Assembly (NCBI RefSeq): GCF_001641265.1
Contig: NW_020167534.1
Coordinates: 186,001 to 250,000, forward strand
Source of the DNA: Pseudogymnoascus destructans
Lineage: Eukaryota; Ascomycota; Leotiomycetes; Thelebolales; Thelebolaceae
DNA: 64,000 bases
Direction: 5' to 3'
Part shown: positions 1-8,440 of the stretch, piece after piece
Layout: the number at the start of each line of letters is the position of its first letter
Numbering within the stretch: the stretch's first letter is position 1
Program-made: the position numbers and the translations under genes
The notes under the pieces: model-generated
Databases searched by the model: none
Told to the model about the DNA's origin: nothing
Seen by the model: the letters and a program-made list of their open reading frames with translations, nothing else

Positions 1-1876
1 ACTTGCCGACTTCCCAGTGTTAACGCTTCCGCACGACAAAAAGGACATCTCATTCCCACCTCTTGGGTGGCAAGCATTTATTGCAAAGCGCATCATCAAC
101 AACTACCTCAATCTTGGCTCGTGGATCTCCGAACTCACGAACCTGGCGAGATACGGCGATGTGCCGCTTTGCAATTTGGAGCGTGACGATCCAAGATTCT
201 TGATCGATATCGCTTATGCGAGGAGGCTAGAGAAGAATAATGTTGTGCTTTGGTGGTCAAGTGGTCCAAGACCTGATCATGCGGGTTATGAGAAGGACGA
301 TGTGCTTGGGCCGCTGGAGACGGTTCAAATGCCCACCGTCAACAACCCAGGCACATACTCTTCTGTTTGCATTGAGATTGATGTCCGAAACCTGGCGATC
401 AATACTATATTGACCTCATCTCTGATCAATGACCTGGAGGGTTCTATGGATTCAGTAACCTTCAATCCTGCTGCTCCTCAAGATGACGCACCTACTGACG
501 GAGCGAATGCTCTGTATTCTGACAATGCGTTCGCCGGAGCAGGTGTGGCGGTGCTGCGGGAGATGGTGAAGGCTTGGTGGACAGAGGCATGCAAGGGTAG
601 CCCAATGGCTGATATGATGGTCCTTCATCTACTGCGCTGGGTTGAGAGCCCCAACTCTTTCATGTACGACCGCTCTCTACACTACTACGTGCAGATGATG
701 TCGCGCAAGGCCTTCCAACAACTCATGGCCGACTTCCGCCGCGTCGGGTCTCACGTCGTCTTTGCTGATGCCAACCGTCTGCTGTTGCAAACTACTAAAG
801 CTGAGGTCGGAAACGCGTACGCATACAGTCAGTATATCCTCAAATCGATCAAATCGAAGCCCCTATTCCACTTTTTGGAATTGGAGATTAAGGAATACTG
901 GGACTACTTGGTTTGGTACGACGAGTTCAACTACGGTGGGAAAGGATGCGAGGAGGTCGTCGAAGCTGAGAACCAGACTTTGGAGTGCATCATGCACTGG
1001 CAGCTGGCGAAGTTCTTGCCTGAGCCTATGCAGCCTATCTTCAACGACTGGGTTATTCAGTTCATCGAGCTGATGCACGGACTGAAGAGGCCACAGTTCG
1101 AAGACCCCAACGCTACACCCCGGCCTACTCTCCTCCCCGTCCGCGCGCTCGGTGAAGACAAGGCAGACAAGGCGGTACTGGGAAAAACCTTCGAGAGGCC
1201 CCTAAAGCGACAAATTGCGCAGCTCATCCGCCGGCAGAAGGACGAGATGCTCCACCCGGAGCTCGTCATGGACTACCGCTTCCCGTCGCTCCCAGGGTCC
1301 CATCTCACCTTTACCAACCCGGCCTTGCAGCTTGTCAAGTCCTTGATGCAGGTTCTCTCGCTCGACAAGAACATCATGTTAGAAGCGCGGCTCCTACGCA
1401 AGGAGCTCCTCATGCTCTTCGAGGTGCGCGAATTTAGCTCTGAGGCGACATTCGTTAACCCCTCATCGTCGCTACGTTTCCAGCAGGTCATCTGCGACAC
1501 CTGCACGATGGCGCGGGATCTCGATTTCTGCCGGGACGCGGATCTAGTACCTGACGAGGGCGCGGCGGGCGAGTTCCGACCCTGGAAGTGCGGGTACTGC
1601 GGGACGGAGTATGAGCGGATTGTACTTGAGCAGCGGATGATTGCGGACGTGGAGGCGCTTGTGACTCAGTGGGCGACGCAGGACCTGAAGTGTGTCAAGT
1701 GTAGCGGGGTGAGGATTAATGATTTTATGGAGCACTGCTCGTGCAGTGGTGAATGGGTGGGAGAGATGAAGCGCGCGGATGTAGAGAAGAAGCTGGCTAT
1801 ATATGAGAAGGTGGGCAAGTTTTACGAGCTGAAGATGCTGAAAACTGTGTTGGAGGGGGTACTTGGGGGGTTATAG
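1..1876 (+). CDS. POL2: DNA polymerase epsilon catalytic subunit A, C-terminal part (5' end outside window)
   Basis: The reading frame is open from base 2 and stops at 1876, giving about 625 residues; the N-terminal exonuclease and polymerase domains lie upstream of the window. What is seen is the C-terminal half of Pol2: the inactive second polymerase/exonuclease-like region (DUF1744), followed by the two terminal cysteine modules. The first module has C-x2-C (CDTC) followed by CGYC; the second has CVKC followed by CSC. In the family these modules bind metal and anchor Dpb2, and the C-terminal half is needed for CMG-linked leading-strand replication in the nucleus. No intron is needed in this stretch. 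There is no ATG at the left edge because this is an internal portion; any start placed here would be artificial. Confidence 0.96.
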   Translation, partial: LADFPVLTLPHDKKDISFPPLGWQAFIAKRIINNYLNLGSWISELTNLARYGDVPLCNLERDDPRFLIDIAYARRLEKNNVVLWWSSGPRPDHAGYEKDDVLGPLETVQMPTVNNPGTYSSVCIEIDVRNLAINTILTSSLINDLEGSMDSVTFNPAAPQDDAPTDGANALYSDNAFAGAGVAVLREMVKAWWTEACKGSPMADMMVLHLLRWVESPNSFMYDRSLHYYVQMMSRKAFQQLMADFRRVGSHVVFADANRLLLQTTKAEVGNAYAYSQYILKSIKSKPLFHFLELEIKEYWDYLVWYDEFNYGGKGCEEVVEAENQTLECIMHWQLAKFLPEPMQPIFNDWVIQFIELMHGLKRPQFEDPNATPRPTLLPVRALGEDKADKAVLGKTFERPLKRQIAQLIRRQKDEMLHPELVMDYRFPSLPGSHLTFTNPALQLVKSLMQVLSLDKNIMLEARLLRKELLMLFEVREFSSEATFVNPSSSLRFQQVICDTCTMARDLDFCRDADLVPDEGAAGEFRPWKCGYCGTEYERIVLEQRMIADVEALVTQWATQDLKCVKCSGVRINDFMEHCSCSGEWVGEMKRADVEKKLAIYEKVGKFYELKMLKTVLEGVLGGL

Positions 1877-2393
1877 AGGGGGATGGGAAGGTGGGAAGGA
1901 GGGGTCAAGTATTCCGGATAATGGGATTAAAGGCGTTTTGGGGGATGGATATGATATGAATGGAACAGGAGCTCTGCATGGGCATTACATGAGCGCTTTG
2001 CTGCGGGGCTTGGATATAGGCAGTGAATGGACAAATCTCAATAACATGCTTACTGCGCTTTTAACAGGAACGAATAGAAGTTCCTGCACAAGAACTGATG
2101 TCTGTGGATGTGATTGGTAGCATTGTATGTTTTGCGGATTTTTATATTATTTGAGGCCATCGCCTAATCTTCTAACTTAACTAAAGCCATGCAATTATGT
2201 AAACCCCCACTCACCCCACCAATGTCCCAACACCCCGCTCGGATCCGCGCTCATAGCTATCTGTTGTACGTATATATGCGTCACCGCCCTATTTCTTCCT
2301 CTCCTCCCTTCTTTCTTCTTTTCATCAAACAAAAATTCGATTCCCCGTCAATTTACAACTTACATACACCAAACATACGCATATTTCGACGGT
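1877..2393. other. Intergenic region: POL2 3' flank and nmt1 promoter/leader
   Basis: Between the POL2 stop and the first upstream ATG of the nmt1 leader. It holds a short G-rich 3' flank, then AT-rich sequence, and from about 2285 a pyrimidine-rich stretch (repeated CTTCCTCTCC/TTTCTTC) of the kind that precedes transcription starts in filamentous ascomycetes. Short open frames here have no recognisable product. Confidence 0.5.
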
Positions 2394-2459
2394 ATGGCAT
2401 TGGATATGGCTGAGCCTCATGCATTGGAGATGTCGTCGGATCAAGGTAATGTACAGTAA
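2394..2459 (+). promoter_or_regulatory. Upstream ORF in the nmt1 leader
   Basis: An ATG at 2394 opens a 21-codon frame ending in TAA at 2457-2459, with further in-frame ATGs at 2406 and 2430. A good 5' splice site (GTAATG, first base 2446) lies inside it. If the leader intron 2446-2650 is removed, the same frame instead ends at TGA about 25 bases before the nmt1 ATG at 2688. In Neurospora crassa NMT1 the TPP riboswitch decides whether such uORFs stay in the mRNA. By analogy this uORF is the likely output of the switch; that part is inference. Confidence 0.55.
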
Positions 2460-2470
2460 AAGCATGACGG

Positions 2471-2631
2471 GTGTCCAGGCCCTCAATTGTCTCTTCCAGC
2501 TCAGCTCTGGAGGTTGTGGTCTCACGACCCTCCCTTCATCGCGAGTCAGAGCTGGAAGAGGTAGTTGATGACCTGGTTCTGAGATTATACCGTATGAACT
2601 TGATCTAGACAATTCTAGCGCATAAGGACAT
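2471..2631 (+). promoter_or_regulatory. TPP (THI-box) riboswitch aptamer in the nmt1 leader
   Basis: The conserved eukaryotic thiamine pyrophosphate aptamer is visible. The P1 strand GTGTCC (2471-2476) pairs with GGACAT (2626-2631). The long species-specific P3 stem is closed by CTCTTCCAGCTC and its exact complement GAGCTGGAAGAG (about 2550). The pyrimidine-sensing loop CTGAGA is at 2579-2584. The pyrophosphate-sensing arm follows: TATACCG, then GAACTTGATCTAGA, AATTCTAGCG and ATAAGGA. It sits within a probable leader intron (donor GTAATG at 2446, acceptor CTGTAG ending 2650). A second candidate donor is the GT at 2471, inside P1. In fungi this class controls alternative splicing of thiamine genes. 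Confidence 0.92.
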
Positions 2632-2687
2632 GCTTCCCCCTCCCCTGTAGTCACAAACTCATGAAGTGTAGCAAACGAGCTCTCAAG

Positions 2688-3869
2688 ATGTCTACCGATA
2701 AGATTACCTTCTTGATGAACTGGTAATTGGAGACAAGTCTTGGTTGATTGGGGGATGTAGGCTGATTTTAGGTTAGGCACGCGACGCCATACCATGCTCC
2801 GGTCTACCTGGCCCAGAAGAAAGGATACTTTGCCGACGAGGGTATCAAGGTTGCTCTGTTGGAGCCGAATGATCCATCTGGTAGGAAGCTCTTTCGGTAG
2901 GCATGAGGCGTGAGACTAACTGGCGCCAGATGTCACCGAGATCATCGGAAGTGGAAAAGTTGATATGGGATTCAAGGCCATGATCCACACTCTTGCTGTA
3001 AGTCTACGCAGAATCTACCAACCTTCCACCACCTGACACATCTCCAGGCCAAAGCCCGTGACTTCCCCGTCACCTCTATCGGCTCTCTCCTCGACGAGCC
3101 CTTCACCGGCGTCGTCTACCTCAAGGACAGCGGCATCACCACCGACTTCACCTCTCTCAAGGGCAAACGCATCGGCTACGTCGGCGAGTTCGGCAAGATC
3201 CAAATCGACGAGCTTACCCGCCACTACGGCATGACGCCCGACGAATACACCGCCGTGCGCTGCGGCATGAACGTCTCCAAGGCCATCATCGAGGGCACCA
3301 TCGACGCCGGTATCGGACTTGAGAACGTCCAGATGGTCGAGCTCGAGGAGTGGCTCGCATCACAGGGCCGCGCCCGCGACGACGTCCAGATGCTTCGCAT
3401 TGACGAGCTCGCCGAGCTGGGATGCTGCTGCTTCTGCTCTATCTTGTACATCGCCAACGATGCCTTCATCGCTGCGAACAAGGACAAGGTCGCTGCGTTC
3501 ATGCGGGCCGTCAAGCGCGCGACTGACGATGTCATTTCCAGCCCCGCTGAGGCGTACAAGGAGTATATCGACGTCAAGCCGCAGATGGCTGACCCGGTTA
3601 ACCGCAAGATCTACGAGCGATCGTACGCGTACTTCTCGCAGGATCTCAAGAATGTGGAGCGTGACTGGAAGAAGGTGACTGCGTACGGAAAGAGACTGGG
3701 TGTTTTGCAGGAGACCTTTGTGCCGAACTACACCAACGAGTTCCTGACCTGGAACTTGGAGGGCGACTCGGCCGACCCTACTGGCGACCAGAAGCGCATG
3801 GTCGACTTGCAGAAGGAGGTCGCTTGCTGTGGTGGTTTCCGCAGACTGAATGTTCAGGTTAAGGCTTGA
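2688..3869 (+). CDS. nmt1: 4-amino-5-hydroxymethyl-2-methylpyrimidine phosphate synthase (NMT1/THI5), thiamine biosynthesis
   Basis: Four exons: 2688-2722, 2777-2880, 2930-2997 and 3048-3869 (introns 54, 49 and 50 bp, all GT..AG). They give 342 residues, the usual length of the family. The enzyme makes the HMP-phosphate pyrimidine of thiamine from its own active-site histidine and PLP in an iron-dependent, single-turnover reaction. The key residues fall at the yeast THI5 positions: Lys62 (PLP) and the suicide-substrate His66 in KAMIHTLA, and the iron-binding CCCFC motif at 195-199. The start MSTDKITFL is that of the family; the first exon is only 35 bp. The leader carries a TPP riboswitch and uORF, so expression should fall when thiamine is plentiful. 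Confidence 0.96.
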
Positions 3870-4123
3870 TTGATCGCATTTGGGATCTTATTTTCGTCTT
3901 GGCTGTAAAGCTAGATGAGCCACTCATTTCGATTACTAGTTTATAAACCCTATATAACGCACTTGGTAGGAGTAGATCTTATGAATGGATTGTCTACTTC
4001 TACAATGTATGGTGCAGCTCACACTTGATACTAACCCTGCGGCCAAAAGACTGCAAATGAAGTCACTGTAAATCCATCATCATTCAAATTATCCCCTCTA
4101 ACGTAATTAGCTAGGCCCTTATA

Positions 4124-5234
4124 TCAAGGTTCCCATGAGCTCAATGCCTTTTCTTGAATGTCCCAAATTGGCCTAGCCAACTCTACGAACTTGCTGCCGA
4201 ATTGGTCTAGCACAAGTCGAACATGATCCTCCTTATCTGTACTATCTCGACTTCCCGTTCCATTTTCGCCACCGAATGTTGCATCCCACCAGGTCTGTTT
4301 CCACTCCTTAACCGCTAGCTTCGCAGCATCCGAATGGGGTTGGACACCACTTGCGACAAGGTAAAACGATGATCTCTTCGCATGCTTCTTCGCAGGCTTA
4401 AATACCTGGACTGAAGAGAAGCTGTTAAAGCGATAGATGGTCTCCAAGGTGTCCCATGCCTCTATCCTATGTAGCAAGACAACAATTGTCCCACCAGACC
4501 GAATGCGCTGGAGTGCTAAAATCAACTGCGAAACGGTCAAGCGACGTGCTTCGTGATTCTCTCGATATTCAGGGCGCTCATGCGTCCGAAGTACCTGGCC
4601 GTCACAAAATATCAATTGGAACGTCTGACCCCAGAACGGCCTCTCGTCGCCAAAGCTGGTGCGATCAGGGTGCGTGAGGGGTATCATCTCCACGCCATAC
4701 TCCTTCGCCAACATCGTAACGTCGAGGAAGAGCATGGTCGAGCTAGAGCGCGGTAGGAGCACCTTGTGGCCGCCCTGCTGTAATGGAAGACTAATTCCAA
4801 AGGCAGTTGCGTTGGGATTGTACCTTAATGCACTGGCTGTATAGCCACCTGGCGCCATGCAGATATCTAAAATATCCATATTTCCTTCAGGGTTGGACTG
4901 TGGACTAAGGCAACGGGTACAGCTCTGCATCTCATCTCCAATTTCTTGCATCATCTTATAGAACCTATAAGTCTCTTTATTCTTTGCACCATCGGCCACG
5001 CGGCGTTGTCGTGCAAAATAATCGTCTCCGCGAACGTTCTCCCACCCCTGTTTTATTATTTAGTCTTACTTGCTTAGCAAAAATTAATTAGAGGCTTACC
5101 TTTTCCCTTGCTATAGCAAGTCTTCTAAAGGCAGGTTCATTTTGTATAAAGAACTCCTTTAGAATAGAGTTAGGATGCAGTCCTAATGTTTTAGCCTCGC
5201 CTAAGTCAACTATAGACTGCGCTTGGGTGGACAT
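4124..5234 (-). CDS. FtsJ/RrmJ-like SAM-dependent methyltransferase-domain protein
   Basis: Two exons on the minus strand, 5234-5100 and 5047-4124, joined in phase 0 across a 52 bp intron, give 352 residues. The Rossmann SAM-binding motif is seen as DILDICMAPGGYTASAL, and a motif IV-like LIFCDGQ follows about 90 residues later, as in the FtsJ RNA 2'-O-methyltransferase fold. The protein resembles the large, mostly uncharacterised fungal FtsJ-like group rather than the rRNA or tRNA enzymes Spb1, Mrm2 or Trm7, so no substrate is assigned. The start ATG at 5234 (MSTQAQS) is preferred; the frame stays open upstream to an ATG at 5321, which would add an implausible 29 residues. It converges on nmt1 with about 250 bp between the stops. 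Confidence 0.8.
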
Positions 5235-6289
5235 AGTTGCTTGCGGTTGAATTCCTATGAGTATTGCAGTTAAATTAACAACAGCGTGGCGGGAGTTGCT
5301 ACTTAATGACAGATATGTCAAGGCTGTGAGGGCTGTGCAAATGGTGCCTTATTTTATGAGTTCTACGGACTCACAACTGGCTCTAGGGGAGGAGAGCCGA
5401 TTGGCCAAATATGTCGTAGACCAACATCAAATCGATGCTCGTCGGTCGCCATAACGCTGGGAGCAAGACCTATAGGAACGAACCTTCGACCGGGTTGCCG
5501 TTATCGAACATTAGCCACATAATATTGTTCCTAACTAAGCATCGCGCATGCTACCATATGAGCGGCTCGCAGTACTATTGCCAGCCTCGTAGTTCTCAGC
5601 CTATGATAAAATAACACGTCGAAAGAGGAAAACGTGCTTGAAGTAGGAGCCTATAGCCTGTGCATGGTGGACGAGGAGAGCACTTGGCCGACCGACTATC
5701 ATGGCCACTTCACTTCGGGCCATCCCTTGTGCAAGAATCGGCTTGTAGTCAACGAGGCCACCGAACATAGTCAAGACTAGCTAGCAGGTTGATAAAATAC
5801 CTCGATACCTCGGCGTTTAACCATTTCTTAGGCGTGAATTTATTAATAAGATGAATAGAAATGCACGATCAGAGAGTCTAGGAAGCAGCTAAAATGCCAA
5901 TTACAAAGATGAATTGCCTCATGATATAAACGTTCGAATGATGGTCGGCAAACATCAACTAGAATGGCACAACATATCATCCGCATGGTCATATTATTTT
6001 TACACCTAGAAATAAGAGCTTAAATATGAGCTCCTCTCTTAGGTTTAGTAGGCTTAAAGAGGCGTACGCCGCCCTCTGTCATTAACTATTAGGTACCGTA
6101 CAGTATATGGTCACAAGCGACCTTTTTCTGTGAGTTGAGACAGTGCAATTATTTATACGTGACTTTACATGATATATTCCCAATGGGACGGGCATAAAAT
6201 CACCCAAGTTGCCATAAATTCGATAAATTCGGGCCCCGCTACCCCGCCATCAAAGTGCGGGGTGCGGGGTCCAGGGTGAGTGTCAGCCC
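5235..6289. other. Intergenic region, no gene seen
   Basis: About 1 kb of mostly AT-rich sequence with no coding-like frame, no TIR and no LTR end that I can recognise. Composition changes sharply near 6230, where AT-rich sequence gives way to a GC-rich segment that leads directly into the truncated dehydrogenase copy. That change may mark the breakpoint of the truncation. Confidence 0.4.
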
Positions 6290-6960
6290 ACCACCATCCT
6301 CAAATACCCCATCCCCCCACCACAAAAAACCACCACCACGAAAACCGCCATCGAAGCCCTCGGCTGCACCGTCATAATCCTCACCTGCGACCTCTCCTCA
6401 GCCTCCTCCGTCGCCTCTCTCACCCCCTCATCCTCTCCTCTCACGACCCCTCCATCCTCCTCAACTGCGCCGGCATCCAGCGCCGCCACCCCTCCGCCTC
6501 CTTCCCCGACTCCGACTGGGACTTAGTCCTCCAAACCAACCTCTCCACCGTCTTCACCCTCTGCCGCGATATCGGGGCACATATGCTTACCCGCCCTGGT
6601 CCGCATAGGGGGAATATCATTAACATCGCCTCACTACTCAGTTTTCAAGGCGGGTTGACGGTGCCGGCGTACGCGGCGGCGAAGGGGGGGGTGGCGCAGT
6701 TGACGAAGGCGCTGAGCAATGAGTGGGCGGGCAAGGGGGTCAATGTCAATGCGGTGGCGCCGGGGTATATCGCGACGGAGATGAATGATGCGTTGATTGC
6801 GGATGCGGATCGGGCGGCGAGTATTTTGGCGAGGATACCGGCGGGGAGGTGGGGGAGGCCGGAGGATTTTGGGGGGGTGGTGGTTTGGCTTGCGGGCGGG
6901 GGGAGTGCGTATGTTACGGGGGAGATTGTTACTGTTGATGGGGGGTGGATGGGGAGGTGA
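6290..6960 (+). pseudogene. 5'-truncated, frameshifted short-chain dehydrogenase (2-deoxy-D-gluconate 3-dehydrogenase/KduD-like)
   Basis: The downstream frame reads clearly as a classical SDR. It has LLNCAGIQ (NAG-type motif), the catalytic serine in NIASLLSFQGG, the YxxxK catalytic pair in VPAYAAAKGG, the cofactor segment VAPGYIATEM, and the C-terminal VDGGWMGR typical of fungal KduD-like enzymes. Two things are wrong. First, the segment just upstream (about 6330-6425, KTAIEALGC then DLSSASSVASL) matches the family but lies in another frame, so a frameshift sits near 6420-6430. Second, the N-terminal nucleotide-binding TGxxxGIG region is absent; the upstream sequence is unrelated. The first half is extremely C-rich and the second half extremely G-rich. 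An intron-containing gene is an alternative, but no donor/acceptor pair restores a Rossmann start. Confidence 0.7.
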
Positions 6961-7108
6961 TGGGGTTGGTTGGGACGAGGTAGTTGGGTACGGTTGGGAG
7001 AGTGGTATTGTGATTTAGGATATGTTTTGTTTAGATTCCTCGAGCTTCAGATTATTAGGACATTACAATATCATTTCTTACACCCCCTTCCTTCTCTACA
7101 ACTTCCCC

Positions 7109-7522
7109 TTAACCTTCCCCCTCCGCCTCCCTCACCTTCCCCTTCGCCTCCCCAATCGCCTCGTTAATCTTCCCCTTCACCTCGCCCTCCTCATTATACA
7201 GGTCCTCTTCGAATTCCCTCTTCGCTTGATGTCCCTTCAGCCCCGTCGCCTGTTTGGTCTTTTCCGCTACCGTTTCTGGGAGCGGGGGGTTAGTTTTCGT
7301 TTAAAGGACTTGTGAGAGGGGAGGGGGAGTGATGGGCTTACCTCCAACTTTAATCCCCCCAACAAGCTTATCGCTCACCTTCCTATCAACCGTCTTCAAC
7401 GCATCCTTCGCCGCATCAACCGGCCCCTTCTGTCTCATCGCCGAGACCGTAAAAGCCCTCGTCACAACCGGCGTGCGCACGATCTGGCGAATCGGCTGGG
7501 CGGAGCGTGCTAGAAACGACAT
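7109..7522 (-). CDS. Small LEA/CsbD-like protein with probable mitochondrial presequence
   Basis: Two exons on the minus strand, 7522-7342 and 7275-7109, with a 66 bp intron (donor GTAAGC, acceptor CCCAG), give 115 residues. The N-terminus MSFLARSAQPIRQIVRTPVV lacks acidic residues and is rich in arginine, like a cleavable mitochondrial presequence. The mature part is hydrophilic, with repeated Lys/Glu/Ala 11-mer-like blocks and a C-terminal GKINEAIGEAKGKV segment resembling CsbD and LEA stress proteins. Such proteins are small helical stress-protectants; the exact role here is inference. The second exon is too short to stand out alone, and reading through the intron would give a false C-terminus. 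Confidence 0.75.
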
Positions 7523-8440
7523 TTTGCTTTATATGTATAGGTGGATTGGTAGGTAGGTGGATTGGGGTGTGTGTCACAGCTGATGTGGGAAGTCTAGAGC
7601 TGCTGTAGTGTGGTGATGAAGATTGATGGGATTTTGATGGATTGATTTGATGGCGGGTTTGAATTGTGAAGAGAGTAGTGGCGTTAGAGAGAAGATCAAG
7701 TCTTATATACGACACCAGCTACAGAGAAACAGGGAGTCCTGTTGTTGGGGGGGAGCTTGGAAAAATGACATGATGTCATGGATTTGATAAACTGGGGGAT
7801 GATCGATACTCCAATCGTTTTGTTTAAATTCCTTGTGGGACCAATTGAACTGCATACAGATAACATAATTGTTATACCCGGTTAGGAATTGTTTAGTTAT
7901 TTTAATTGGTATTTCTGTAATGCTTCTGTTGGGGTGTAGTTGACTTTTGTGTTCGTCGTCGAGAGATGAGAGAGATGCCATACCTAAGCTCGGTCGGTGG
8001 TGAAATATCACAGCTGCGTCATGGCCTACATCGAGATTCCTGCTGTTAGCGCACCTCATTTACCATTGCAGGATCCCGAAACTACGTAGCCCTGCCCACC
8101 TCACGTCACCTCATTGCACATCACGAAACTTCACATAAAGACAATAGACACAGCACACATAATCTCATCTCGTCAAAGCATACCATGAATTCTCCCCCCC
8201 CCACCCAAAAAAAAGTAGGCAGGTAGATCATACTCATACAACCCCATCCATCGCCCAGCGCTTTCCGTAGAACGTACATACAAAGGCGCCTGCTTCAATC
8301 CCCCTTTAAATATAATCCCCCCCCCCAAAACAAAAACACGTAAACACCACCACCCGCTTCCCACTCCAAGAAAAAGCACACACACCCCCCCCAGCACGGC
8401 GTAATGAAAAACATAAGCTGCTATATCACCACCCCACAAC
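7523..8440. other. Intergenic region with poly-C tracts, no gene seen
   Basis: About 0.9 kb between the divergent start of the LEA-like gene and the stop of apsB. Open frames on the minus strand (for example 7703-8059) show no family signature and no coding-like composition. The apsB side carries several runs of 7-10 cytosines (around 8196, 8322 and 8386). Confidence 0.4.

Noticed and set aside
2325..2345. A TTCGATTCC word resembling a tRNA B box
   Set aside because: No A box or cloverleaf-forming arms at the right distances; no tRNA gene could be supported anywhere in the window.
2325..2795. 156-residue minus-strand frame upstream of nmt1
   Set aside because: It is the complement of the TPP riboswitch and first exon of nmt1 and has no family signature.
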